A stretch of 64,000 nucleotides of DNA. It comes from Warburgia ugandensis. Taxonomy: Eukaryota; Streptophyta; Magnoliopsida; Canellales; Canellaceae. The position numbers and the translations under genes were made by a program. Below the pieces are notes generated by a model. That model had not been told where the DNA came from. It saw nothing but the letters and a program-made list of their open reading frames with translations, and ran no database searches. The stretch covers positions 33,688,949-33,752,948 of the forward strand of contig CP141136.1 of NCBI GenBank assembly GCA_035236585.1, written 5' to 3'. Each line of letters opens with the position of its first letter. Positions within the stretch are counted from its first letter, which is position 1. Below, one piece after another: positions 1 through 12,194 of the stretch.

Positions 1-856
1 AAATGGCAGCAATTTTAGTATTTTTACAAGGCATTAACATTGCCAATTCGACAAATGATAGATGCAGCTAGTGGAGGGGCCCTCATGTTGAAAAATAAAA
101 TAGAGGCCTGGGAATTTTTCCAAACTTTAGCTTATTCCTAGCAATGGGACTATTCCAATAAGATAGAGAAATGTACCCATCCTCAAAAAGAAACGAGGTA
201 TATATGAAATAGGAGTGACATCAAAAACAACATATTGGCTTGACTTGTTGGATTGTAAAATGGACAAGCTAGAAACTCTATGTTGGGCAATGTGTGTTAA
301 CATGAACACATCCATGGATGCTGATGATAAACATCTAGAATAGGTATGTGCTATTTGTTCTTGCCTAGCTCATTTAACTACGGCTTGTCCATCCAATAGA
401 GTGTATCCTAAAAATCTTTTGGATCAAAGGAATGCTCGTAGTGCATATTGAAATCCTAGCAAAAACAATCCATACTTTGAGACCTACAATCTAGGATGGG
501 CTAGGCAACCAAATTTTTCATGGTCTAAGAATACTTATCAAGGAGGTACATATGTGAATCCCCTATTCAGAACATCCTTAGGATTTCAGCTTCTCAATAC
601 CACCTTTTTCAACATCCTCAACAACCAAAGTAACCATCAATTGAGGATAGTATTCAATCGCTCATAAAACAAAAATAGGATACTAACAACACTTTACATC
701 AATTCCAAAATGACAGTCAAGAAAATTCTTAATTATCTCCAAGTTAGAGATAGAAATGAGCCATTTGTTTGCCAAATTAACTAAAAGGGAAGAAGGAAAG
801 TTTCCCAGTCAACCTATCAGAAACCCTAAGGGCCAATTAGAAAAAGGGGGGAAGAT
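1..856 (+). mobile_element. Athila-type Ty3/gypsy gag fragment
   Basis: Translated on the plus strand, this stretch gives phrases typical of plant Athila gag: a segment like IDAASGGALM near 60-90, a cysteine/histidine cluster near 345-395 (C-A-I-C, then H and C), a YNLGW..PNFSW-like stretch near 485-520, and a PSQP..NPKGQ-like segment near 805-840. In Athila these lie in the C-terminal half of gag, around and after the zinc-binding region. The element is an old, broken fossil (several breaks) and enters from outside the window. It stops at the Tekay-type LTR starting at 857. The lineage call rests on remembered family motifs, not on a search. Confidence 0.65.
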
Positions 857-3800
857 TGTAATGACCCCGAATTTTTGTAAATTATCAAGAAAAATTAATA
901 AAGTTTGAATTTTTAGAAATTCTAGGCTGGAATATTAAGTTATTGAAAATTCTCTTTTTATAGAGATTATATTATAAATTAAAAAATTAGAAATTATGGA
1001 TGTACTTGGAAAACTGATCGAAACAACATTAAGTACGTTCAATTCTGAGTTAAAATGAAAATTCCTTAATTTTTCCATTTGGGGGTAAAATGGTAATTTT
1101 ACCCATATCCCATATCCAAGAAATAAGACCTCCAATATTCATGAAGTACTTAGAAATACGATTCCAACGCCACTAAGTACGCTCGATTCCGAGTTCAGAC
1201 AAATATTGCCTATTATTCTCCAATTTTGGAGTTAAAAGGGCAAAAAGGTCTTTTCACATAAAAGTGGGGCCCACAAAGTGGGCCAACGTTCTAGAAGCAC
1301 CAATAATTACTCAGTGCATTATTGTTGGTAGTGGAGATTGTAGTGGGAATGAAGAATGCATTAGTAATTAAAAATTCTAAAGTAATAAAATATCTTATCA
1401 AAAGAAATGATAAAAAATTCAAATTTGGCTATAAATATGTTGTGTTAACCATGAAATTTCCAATTCTTCTCTAGAATTTCAGCCCCAAATTCCCCTTCAT
1501 TCCTCCCCCAAACTCTCTTTTCCTTATTTCTCTCTCCTCTTTCTAATTGGAACAAGAGACCTAAATTCAATTAGGCACTCCGTTCCAGGAAGAATCTCAT
1601 CAATTCTACCGTCCATAATATAATATACTACAGTATATACAAAAGCAACAAATCAATTTCAAGATCCAACGGTTCCAACAATAGAAAATCACAAAAAGGT
1701 GGATAATCGGGCTATATTATCATCAACCGGTAATTCTCTCAAATTGGGCATCAATTATATTGTTTTTCTACAATTAAGTAGGTGGAACTACTTTCCATTC
1801 ATATTTATTATGTTTTAGTGTAATTTTTATTTTTCTGTAATTTAATTTGAATGAAAAATGGTAAAAATAAAGTAAATAACAGCCCCTTCAATTTATGGTG
1901 ATAGAGAGCTCAGATGGAAATTCTGAGCTTTCCAATCAATCCAGAAGGGTCAAAAACCCCTAGGGTACAATTTTTAAGAAAATCTAACAAGGGTTGGACC
2001 CTCAATTGAGAGAGATTAATTCTGGTGGGCCCAGATCAAATCTGGACCCCATGAATGGCTGAAAACTTCAATTTAAGATTGTGGAGTCATATGAACTCCA
2101 AATTGAGATCAAAAAGAAGCTATGGAAATCTTGTAATATCTAGTTTCTAATGAAGTCATAATATTTCTAGAATTTATTTCTGTATTTTGGAAATAAGTGT
2201 CCAATTTCTAAGATCTGAGGTGATCAGATGTTGGAAATTTATTTTAGTGATGATATAATAATATAATAAAGTAATATCTATGGTTAAGTTGGATAGATGT
2301 TGGATAAAATAGGGGATCTACCCTTTATGGTAGAAAAACCCTAAAATAAAAATAAAAAAACACAAAGGGACCCACTTGATCAATGAGATCAAGTATGATC
2401 AGATCCTTGGGATGGATTAATGGGATGATATTATGATGGAATCCAGTTAGATCATGGATGAAATGTGACAAAATCAAGTGGATATGATTTTTGGATCTTA
2501 ATGGATTAAAAGCCCTAAAGGTAATTAAAACCCTTGATCTAAAGGAAAACACCTAAGATCTAATGGTTGGATCATATTTAAAGGTTTATAATAATCTTAA
2601 TAAAATTAGTTTAATTGTCTTTTATTGGATATAGAAGTGTAAATGTGATTTATGTTCTAAGTTAGAAAGCATGATAGTGTAATCTTTAAATTTTAGTATG
2701 ATATGCCCTAAATGAGTAATTTGTTAGTAGATTTGATTATCTTAGGATCATGTTAGTGTAAATTAGGATTTAAACATGATTTCATTATGATAGAAGATGT
2801 GTTTCATAACTTAGGATCATGTTAGTTTTATTTCACTAGCTTAAGTTACATTTATAGGAAGAATGTTAGTATATAGTTGTTAAACTTATATTTGATTTAT
2901 GCTTTCAAGTTGATGATTTACTTATTGTCAAATTTTATTCAATTGTTAAGTAATTGTTAAGATATAAGGAGCATAAATCACCAAAAATGTAAACTAATGA
3001 AATATAGAAATTCATGGACAACTAAGATGAATGAATGATTTTGACTTAATAAGGGCTATAGTTAGTAGGACAATATAAGGAATGATTTATCATTTCCTTG
3101 GCCCCAAGTAGGAAAATAATGAACATCCATGGATGACATTGTGCATATCCATGGAAATTAATTAAAATCAATTAGAGAAGGGACTTAAGGTAAAGAGCTC
3201 ATAGGAACCTTGTCAAAGGTTGAGCTAGTACCACTCCAGTGGACTCTGAACATTGTGGTTATAGGGGGTATACAAGAGCCAAGTGCTTTTCTCTCACCTC
3301 CCATTGACGTAAGAAAGGTCTAAACGCCTCCTTACATGAGGGTTGTATTAACCACTTTTTGAGCAGACTTTAACCGGTAAGTGCTGGTCATCCTGAAATA
3401 AGGAGGAGTTGTCTAGTGATAGGAAGAAATAAATTATCTTCAACCAAGTAAGACACTAACTGGTTGAATAATAATAAGAACATAAAAAGATAGCAAATTA
3501 TCTAACCCTAATAAAAATAGTAAGTGAGATAAGGATGATCAAACAAGATGAGATCTTGTATGATCAAAAACAATAAGGAAAAAGAAACATCAATGTAAAT
3601 TAGATTGTTATGTATGATATAGATAGTATTTGTATAGATGATATTAAACCCATGGATATAGGATATTCAAGGAAGAAAGATTCAGATCATCCTACATAAG
3701 GATGATCAAAAGACCATGTAGTATGTACCCTTGATTAGAAAAATGACATTATACATATGATTTGACAGATATATGTTGATCGAGGCTATGGCAGATTTCA

Positions 3801-5192
3801 AGGAGTAAGAATACCTTATTGAGGTAGGTGGATTATTAAGAATGCCTTTACATGAAGATCTTATGTTTTGAAGTATTGACATGTATGATACCAATATATT
3901 AAGGTAAATACCTCAAATTGAAATATGATCCAACCAAATGATGAGGAAAATAAGTATTAAATGGTCAAGTTGAGAATTGAAAACAACCCTAAGTGAATAG
4001 GAAAGTAGAAAATATTCCAGTCCTAGATAAACAGACAGATAGTCTGATATGTATAAGTATTATTTTACATACAAGCTTGGAGGCTTGTGATTTTATTTTA
4101 AACAGGCATACGCTTGGGGATGCTATGCTAGGAGAGTTAAGAGGCTTTGGGCACCCACTCTCTAAAACTTGATGATATTGAATACCAAGCCTAAGAAAGG
4201 CTAAAAGTCGGGTGGGGCATTTATGGGAAGGCCACCACTGTGACAGCCATGGTCCTCCCATATGGACATGAATATTGTAATTTCCACTGAGAATGGTATA
4301 AGTGGATTATTGAACAGTTATTCGAGCGCGCTGTACGGATCAGACTGCAAGCATAGTAGTCCTTGATTATTTTGCATTATGATGCATATGAAATTAGTAT
4401 AGTGAAATACCTTAAGGGATGGCATGATGAAATGTCAAGTAATTGTATATTACCAATATTTTTCCCAAGAAGAGAAATTCCTTGTATATTAACTGGCTGA
4501 GAAACAAATCTCTTATAATAAAAGGAGTTGATCAGCTTTGTATAGAAATGATTCTTGATTATTTTTACATTTTTAATGGATTTGTCCTTATACAATATGT
4601 ATGCATAAAGGTGAACACAAATGATAAGGAAATGAGATGTCCTTATAACTAATAGTATGAATGTGTTTATGATAGAACAAATTATGGGATACTTGAATAT
4701 TGAGATTATACTGTCAATAACTTACATTCTTATCCCCTACCAAGCATAGCTTGCTGAGATATTGTAAATGTTCGAATGTTTACAATATCTCAGATACAGA
4801 GAAGGAGACTTAGGAGCTCAAGACTTGAAGAGCAATTGAAGAATAAGTAATCAAGGTATATCCCTTGAAACATTGTATTAGAACATGTATTGAATTTTGA
4901 ACTGTGTAAGTTGGATTGTATATTTGGACAAGTATTGTAAGGATACAATGGACTGTGTACTGTGAACCACTGGATGGATCCTGAAGTTTAATAAAAGAAT
5001 ATTCCTTCAATGGAATTTTATCTTATACAAAATTCTACTTATGTTATGTATGAGGTGGTGACTTAGGTTTTACAAAACAAATTCTAAAGAAAAGAATTTT
5101 CGCTGCTTTGGTTTGCGAAAAAATTTTACTCTAAGGGCCCTATCTTTACAAAATGTATTATAAAATGTGTTATAAAAACCTAGGTTGCCACA
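857..5192 (+). repeat. 5' LTR of element I (4.3 kb)
   Basis: The LTR starts TGTAATGACCCC at 857 and ends ..GCCACA at 5192, directly before the primer-binding site. Its first ~1.8 kb is repeated at 9750 onward in the 3' LTR. At 4336 bp it is long for a plant LTR, though long LTRs are known in the Tekay/Del clade. It contains no convincing gene; short open stretches inside it are chance. Confidence 0.85.
1429..1437 (+). promoter_or_regulatory. LTR TATA box (CTATAAATA)
   Basis: CTATAAATA lies about 570 bp into the 5' LTR. The same word recurs in the corresponding part of the 3' LTR at 11017-11025. It is a good match to the plant TATA consensus and is followed by a pyrimidine-rich stretch, so transcription of the element probably begins a few tens of bases downstream. 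No transcript evidence is available. Confidence 0.55.
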
Positions 5193-5193
5193 G

Positions 5194-5212
5194 TTAGTAT
5201 CAGCGCATTCAT
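5194..5212 (+). other. Primer-binding site of element I (initiator Met tRNA type)
   Basis: TTAGTATCAGCGC immediately follows the 5' LTR. It resembles TGGTATCAGAGC, the complement of the 3' end of plant initiator methionine tRNA, which primes reverse transcription in most chromoviruses. A few bases differ from the consensus, as expected in an aged copy. Confidence 0.7.
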
Positions 5213-5321
5213 CCAGTCACAGTACAATCCCAATATGTCCAAGGGAGAATTGACAATCCAAATTTAGATTAAGATAGATATAGTATAAGGAATACTTATA
5301 GAAATTTTGGTTTATGAGCAG

Positions 5322-8300
5322 ATGCCACCCAAGAGAGTTACAAGGCAGACAGCTCAAGGTACTTCAGAAAACAATATGGCGGAATCATCAATGAGCAATA
5401 TGGAAGAAATGGTAACAAGAGTATTGAGGAACCTTATTCCTAATATTCAACTGCCCCAAAGTTCATCACCTCCAGTTGAAGTTCCTAGTATACAGGCACA
5501 AGCTCAGCCTGAAGTTAGACCCCATACACCAACACCAGAGATTCCTACACCAGTACAGGGCCAATCTTCCCTTGTACCAAGTAAGGAAGTTCGCAATTCT
5601 CCATTAGCACCAGAAAAGATTGACCAAATGTTGCAAAGATTTCAGAAGATGGTGATTGGATATAATGGCAAGGGTGAAGCAAAAAAGACAGAGGAATGGA
5701 TTTACGAAGTAGAAAGAACATTTGATGTATTACGTACTCCTCCCGAATTGAAGGTCAAATTTGCTACATACCTATTAAAACAAGATGATGCTTTCTGGTG
5801 GAGATCAGCCAACAACACCTTCTTCTCAAATTCTAATGAGACTACTTAGGAGGAATTCAAAGAAGTTTTTAATACTAAGTATTTTCCTACCCATGTAAAA
5901 TCAAGGAAGGAGAAAGAATTCTTGGAACTTAAACAAGGGAACCTATCAGTGGTGGAGTATGATAATAAGTTCACTCAATTAAAGAGATTTGCTACACATA
6001 TGTGTGACACCGAAAGGCACACTGTGGATAGATTTCTGGATGGACTACAGCCAGCACTGAAGGTGAAAGTGATGGGTACTAAACCCACCACCATGGCCGA
6101 TTGTGTAGAGATGGCTTCCAAGTTTGAAGATGAATTCAAGAAGACTCAAACCATTAAGTTTGGAGGAGGAAACTACAACCAAAGGCCTTTTCAGAAGGGC
6201 AAGAGACCTTTCAACAATTTCAAACCCCCCAGAAATCAAGGGAATCACATAAAAAGAAGGCCTTGTCCGAAATGTAGAAGATTCCATCCTGGAAATATGT
6301 GTCCCACTCCGATACAACAACAACCTCCGATAAGATGTTTTAATTGTGGAGAATTCGAGCATATCTCTACAAACTGCAACAAACCATTAGCTATTAAGGA
6401 GGCGAAACCAGACAATATTCCTCGTCACCAAGGAAGGATATTCGCTATCACTGATGGCCAGGCTGGACCGTCTAATGCGGTAATTGAAGGTACATTACTT
6501 GTATCTGACAACCATGCCAAAGTATTGTTTGATTCTGGATCTACGCATTCCTTTATATCTTGTGTATTTGCATCTAGTATACAATTGCCAGTGAAAAACT
6601 TGGGATTCAATCTAGATGTAACAACTCCAGTGGGTAAAACAGTTAAATTAAAAGAATACCTTCATAATGTACCAATAGAAGTACTGGGAAAAAGAAGAGA
6701 TGTAGACCTCATTTTACTGAACATGGTGGACTCTGATATCATACTGGGTATGGACTGGTTAGCAAAATACTGGGTAGTTATGGATTGTCACAAAAAGAAA
6801 ATCACATTTAGCATACCTGGTGAGGAAGTAGCAGTACTATATGGGAAACAACATGACTTAGACAAATCCATTATTTCAGCTATGAAGACTGTCAAACACA
6901 TGTCCAAAGGGCGTCAGGCATTTTTAGCAACAGTTGTTGCTTTGGATGTGAAATAGCCCAAGATAACAGAAATTAACATAGTCAGAGAATTCCCAGACGT
7001 CTTTCTAGAAGAACTTCCAGGAGTACCCCACGTAGAGAAATTGAGTTTAACATTGATGTAATTCCTGGTACAACTCCAATTTCTAAAGCACCTTATAGGA
7101 TGGCCCCAGCAGAATTGAAAGAATTGAAGGGTCAGCTACAAGAATTGTTAGACAAAGGGTTTGTTAGACCAAGTAGTTCACCATGGGGAGCACCAGTAAT
7201 ATTTGTGAAGAAGAAGGATGGATCTATGAGATTGTGCATGGACTATAGAATGTTGAACAATGTCACAGTAAAAAATAAGTATCCCTTACCTCGCATTGAT
7301 GATCTCTTTGATCAACTCCAATCTGCTAAGGTCTTTTCAAAAATTGACCTTAGATCAGGATATCATCAATTGCGTATTAAGGATGAAGATATACCCAAGT
7401 CAGCATTCAGAACTCGGTATGGACATTACGAGTTTCTAGTCATGTCTTTTGGGCTGACCAATGCACCTGCAGTGTTTATGGATCTCATGAACAGAATCTT
7501 TAAGGAATTCTTAGACAAATTCGTAATTGTATTCATTGATGATATACTGATTTACTCTACCAGTATGGAAGAACATCAAGAACACTTACAAATTGTACTA
7601 AATACCCTCAGACTTCATAAACTGTTTGGTATATTTAGTAAGTGTAAATTCTGGTTAGAGAAGGTCAATTTCTTTGGTCATATAATTTCCAAGAATGGAG
7701 TAGAAGTGGACCTCGCCAAGGTTGGCAGGATATTACCGTAGATTTATTCAAGGATTTTCTCGTATAGCCCTTCCTTTGACTTCATTAACTAGAAAAGGGG
7801 TACAGTTCACTTGGACAGATGAATGTGAGAATAGTTTCCAAGAGCTAAAAAAAAAAGGTTAACTACAGCACCAGTATTGACATTGCCATCAGGAAGTGGG
7901 GGATACGAAATATATTGTGATGCTTCAGGCAAGGGGTTAGGGAGTGTATTGATGCAAAATGGGAAGGTCATTGCATATGCATCTAGACAATTGAAGAAAC
8001 ATGAAATAAATTATCCAGTACATGACCTGGAATTAGCAGCTGTAGTGTTTGCATTAAAAATTTGGAGACACTATTTGTATGGAGAAAAATTTAGTATATT
8101 CACATATCATAAAAGTCTCAAATATATCTTCACTCAGGCTGATTTGAATATGAGACAAAGGAGATGGATGGAATACATCAAAGACTATGATTTTGCCATC
8201 CATTACCATCCTGGAAAAGCAAACATAGTCGCTAATGCATTAAGTAGACAAACAAGAGCTGTACTTACAAACATCACCATTAAATCAGCTTTTGTAGAAA

Positions 8301-9720
8301 GAGTCCTCAAGGCCCAAGAAGAGGATACAGTAAATCAGGGATTGTGTATAAAGACAGGGTTTTGTAAGGGTACAGATGGGGGTATATGTTTTCAGGAGAG
8401 ATTAGTGGTTCCTATAAATATAGACTTGAGAAAAGAACTATTACAAGAAGCCCATCAGTCTAAATTTTCTATACACCCGGAGGTACAAAGATGTATCAGG
8501 ATTTGAAAAGAAACTTTTGGTGGGAAGGCATGAAAAGAAACATAGGAGAGTTTGTAGCTAAGTGTCTGAATTGTCAACAAGTAAAAGCTGAACATCAAAG
8601 ACCACCTAGAATGTTACAAACTCTGGAACTTCCAGAATGGAAATGGGACAATATCACCATGGATTTTGTGGTGGGATTACCAAAAACAAGGGAAGGTCAT
8701 GATATGATTTGGGTGATTGTGGACAGATTAACAAAGTCAGCACATTTCCTTCCAATTAAACAAAACCAGTCAGTTGACAATCTAGCTAAGTTGTACATAA
8801 AAGAAATAGTAAGTCTTCATGGGATTCCTGTATCCATCATCTCTGATAGAGATGGGAGATTTACTTCAAGATGTTGGAAGAGCGTACAACAAGCATTGGG
8901 AACTTCACTTAGATTCGGTCTGACATTTCATCCCCAAACAGATGGTCAATCAGAAAGAACTATTCAAACACTGGAAGATATGTTAAGGGCATGTGCATTA
9001 GATTGGAAGGGAAGTTGGGATGAACATCTTCCATTAGTGGAATTTGCTTATAACAACAGTTTTCATGCAAGTATTAGTATGGCACCATATGAAGCATTGT
9101 ATGGGCGACCATGCCGATCACCAACTTGTTGGAGTGAAGTTGGAGAAAGGAAACTAATGAAGTCAAAACTAATGGAACAGTGTACAGACAAGGTTAGAAT
9201 GATAAAGGAAAGGTTGTTAACAGCACACAGTCGTCAGAAGAGTTATGCGGACAAAAGACATAGAAATCTAGAATTCAATGTGGGAGAGTATGTGTTTCTA
9301 AAAATATCACCAGTTAAAGGGGTTATGAGATTTGGAACCAAAGGCAAACTCAGTCCTAGGTTCATTGGTCCATTTGAAATATTAGAACGAATTGGTCTAA
9401 TGGCTTATAGATTAGCCTTACCACCACAACTCTCTGAAGTACACAATGTATTTCATGTATCCATGTTACGAAAATATCTACAAGATGATACTCACATACT
9501 TCAAATAATACCAGAGGAACTGAAGCCAGATCTAACCTTTGAAGAAAAAGCGATACGGATCTTGGACCATAAGGAACAGAAATTAAGGACCAAAACAATT
9601 CCTTTAGTCAAAGTCCTATGGTAACATCACTCAGTTGAGGAAGCTACATGGGAAACAGAGGTAGAAATGAGGAAGACACATCCGAGTTCATTTGATTAAG
9701 TTATAGTATTACAAATTTCA
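5322..9720 (+). pseudogene. gag-pol region of element I (fossil)
   Basis: The polyprotein probably starts at MPPKRVTRQT (5322). Domains are approximate. Gag spans 5.3-6.4 kb, with a CCHC zinc knuckle (CFNCGEFEHISTNC) near 6335. The aspartic protease has FDSGSTHSFIS near 6530 and ILGMDWL near 6740. Reverse transcriptase spans 7.1-7.7 kb, with FIDDILIYS near 7535. RNase H spans 7.9-8.3 kb. Integrase spans 8.45-9.4 kb, with an H/C zinc-binding part and HPQTDGQSERTIQ near 8930. A chromodomain-like tail lies at about 9.54-9.70 kb. In life the product would form particles and carry out reverse transcription and integration. The region is broken (about five breaks), so this copy is a fossil. Confidence 0.88.
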
Positions 9721-9736
9721 GGGACGAAATTATTGT

Positions 9737-9749
9737 AAGGGGGGAAGAT
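9737..9749 (+). other. Polypurine tract of element I
   Basis: AAGGGGGGAAGAT ends directly against the 3' LTR at 9750, the expected place for the plus-strand primer of an LTR retrotransposon. The same 13 bases also sit before the 5' LTR at 844-856, which is unusual (see findings). Confidence 0.75.
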
Positions 9750-10079
9750 TGTAATGACCCCGAATTTTTGTAAATTATCAAGAAAAATTAATAAAGTTTG
9801 AATTTTTAGAAATTAAGAATTTGGAATATTAAGTTATTGAAAATTCTCTTTTTATAGATATTATATTATAAATTAAAAAATTAGAAATTATGGATGTACT
9901 TGGAAAACTGATTGAAATAACATTAAGCACGTTCAATTCTGAGTTAAAATGAAAATTCCTTAATTTTTCCATTTGGGGGTAAAATGGTAATTTTACCCAT
10001 ATCCCATATCCAAGAAATAAGACCTCAATATTCATGAAGTACTTAGAAATACGATTCCAACGCCACTAAGTACGCTCGA

Positions 10080-11480
10080 TTCTGAGTTCGGACAAATATT
10101 GCCTATTATTCTCCAATTTTGGAGTTAAAAGGGCAAAAAGGTCTTTTCACATAAAAGTGGGGCCTACAAAGTGGGCCAACATTCTAGAAGCACCAATAAT
10201 TGCTCAGTGCATTATTGCTAGTAGTGGAGATTGTAGTGGAGATTGTAGTGGGAATGGAGAATGCATTAGTAATTAAAAATTCTAAAGTAATAAAATATCT
10301 TAACCACGAAATTTCCAAATCTTCCCTGGAATTTCAGCCCCAAATTCCCCTTCATCCCTCCCTAAACTCTCTTTTCCTTATTTCTCTCTCCTCTTTCTAA
10401 TTGGAACAAGAGACCTAAATTCAATTAGGCACTCCGTTCCAGGAAAAATCTCATCCATTCCACCATCCATAACATACTATACTACAGTATATACAAAATC
10501 TCCAAATCAATTTCAAGATCCAACGGTTCCAACAACAGAAAACCGCAAAAAGGTGGATAATCGGGCTATATTATTATCAACCGGTAATTCTCTCAAATTG
10601 GGCATCAATTATATTGTTTTTCTACAATCAGGTAGGTGGAACTACTTCCCATTCATATTTATTATGTTTTAGTGTAATTTTTATTTTTCTGTAATTTAAT
10701 TTGAATGAAAAATGGTAAAAATAAAGTAAATAACAGCCCCTTCAATTTATGGTGATAGAGAGCTCAAATGGAAATTCCGAGTTTAGACAAATATTGCCTA
10801 TTATTCTCCAATTTTGGAGTTAAAAGGGCAAAAAGGTCTTTTCACATAAAAGTGGGGCCCACAAAGTGGGCCAACGTTCTAGAAGCACCAATAATTACTC
10901 AGTGCATTATTGCTAGTAGTGGAGATTATAGTGGGAATGGAGAATGCATTAGTAATTAAAAATTCTAAAGTAATAAAATATCTTATCAAAAGAAATGATA
11001 AAAAATTCAAATTTGGCTATAAATATGTTGTGTTAACCATGAAATTTCCAATTCTTCTCTAGAATTTCAGCCCCAAATTCTCCTTCATCCCTCCCCCAAA
11101 CTCTCTTTTCCTTATTTCTCTCTCCTCTTTCTAATTGGAACAAGAGACCTAAATTCAATTAGGCACTCCATTCCAAGAAGAATCTCATCAATTCTACCGT
11201 CCATTATATAATATACTACAGTATATACAAAAGCAACAAATCAATTTCAAGATCCAACGGTTCCAACAACAGAAAATCACAAAAAGGTGGATAATCGGGC
11301 TATATTATCATCAACCGGTAATTCTCTCAAATTGGGCATCAATTATATTGTTTTTCTACAATCAAGTAGGTGGAACTACTTTCCATTCATATTTATTATG
11401 TTTTAGTGTAATTTTTATTTTTCTGTAATTTAATTTGAATGAAAAATGGTAAAAATAAAGTAAATAACAGCCCCTTCAAT
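10080..11480 (+). repeat. ~700-bp tandem duplication inside the 3' LTR
   Basis: The block beginning at the GAGTT(C/T).GACAAATATTGCC phrase near 10082 and running to the CAGCCCCTTCAATTTA phrase near 10740 is repeated from about 10780 to 11480. The junction shares a short AATTC(C/T)GAG word. The second copy is closer to the 5' LTR (1190-1900) than to its own neighbour. Confidence 0.8.
11017..11025 (+). promoter_or_regulatory. LTR TATA box in the 3' LTR
   Basis: CTATAAATA at the position equivalent to 1429-1437 of the 5' LTR, inside the second copy of the internal duplication. Confidence 0.5.
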
Positions 11481-12194
11481 TTAGAAGGGTCAGAAACCCC
11501 TAGGGTATAATTTTTAAGAAAATCTAACAAGGTTTGGACCCTCAATTGAGAGAGATTATTTCTGCTGGGCTCAGATCAAATCTGGACCCCATGAATGGCT
11601 GAAAACTTCAATTTAAGATTGTGGAGTAATATGAACTCCAAATTGAGATCAGAAAGAAGCTATGGAAATCTTGTAATATCTAGTTTCTAATGAAGTCATA
11701 ATATTTCTAGAATTTATTTCTATATTTTGGAAATAAGTGTCTAATTTCTAAGATATGAGGTGATCAGATGTTGGAAATTTATTTTAGTGATGATATAATA
11801 ATATAATAAAGTAATATCTATGGTTAATTTGGACAGATGTTGGGTAAAATAGGGGATCTACCCTTTATGGTAGAAAAACCCTAAAATAAAAATAAAAAAA
11901 AAACACAAAGGGACCCACTTGATCAATGAGATCAAGTATGATCAGATCCTTGGGATGGATTAAAGGGATGATATTATGATGGAATCCAGTTAGATCATGG
12001 ATGAAATGTGACAAAATCAAGTGGATATGATTTTTGGATCTTAATGGATTAAAAGCCCTAAAGGTAATTAAAACCCTTGATCTAAAGGAAAACACCTAAG
12101 ATCTAATGGTTTGATCATATTTAAAGGTTTATAATAATCTTAATAAAATTAGTTTAATTGTCTTTTATTGGATATAGAAGTGTAAATGTGATTT

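Larger units (their letters stand above)
857..12194 (+). mobile_element. Tekay/Del-type Ty3/gypsy chromovirus (element I)
   Basis: This LTR retrotransposon has recognisable parts in order: 5' LTR 857-5192, a primer-binding site just after it, gag from about 5322, protease, reverse transcriptase, RNase H, integrase, a degenerate chromodomain-like C-terminus, a polypurine tract at 9737-9749, and a 3' LTR starting at 9750. Both LTRs begin TGTAATGACCCCG. The integrase tail, with a GPFEIL..IG segment followed by ILD.KEQ.LR and EEATWE-like segments, is typical of the Tekay/Del clade. The recognisable 3' LTR ends near 12194, where Athila-type sequence begins. The element is broken, with about five breaks in the coding part. 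Matching LTR parts differ by roughly 2-5% by eye, suggesting an insertion on the order of one to a few million years old at usual plant rates. Confidence 0.85.
9750..12194 (+). repeat. 3' LTR of element I, with internal duplication
   Basis: It matches the 5' LTR from its first base (TGTAATGACCCC) to about 12194, corresponding to roughly the first 1.8 kb of the 5' LTR. Within it a segment of about 700 bp is present twice in tandem (about 10080-10777 and 10778-11480). The sequence right of 12194 does not match the 5' LTR and is Athila-like. Confidence 0.8.

Noticed and set aside
5194-5212. tRNA gene suggested by the TATCAG words (also 26225-26239, 54019-54032)
   Set aside because: Only the 3'-end complement is present, beside LTR ends. 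These are primer-binding sites, not tRNA genes.
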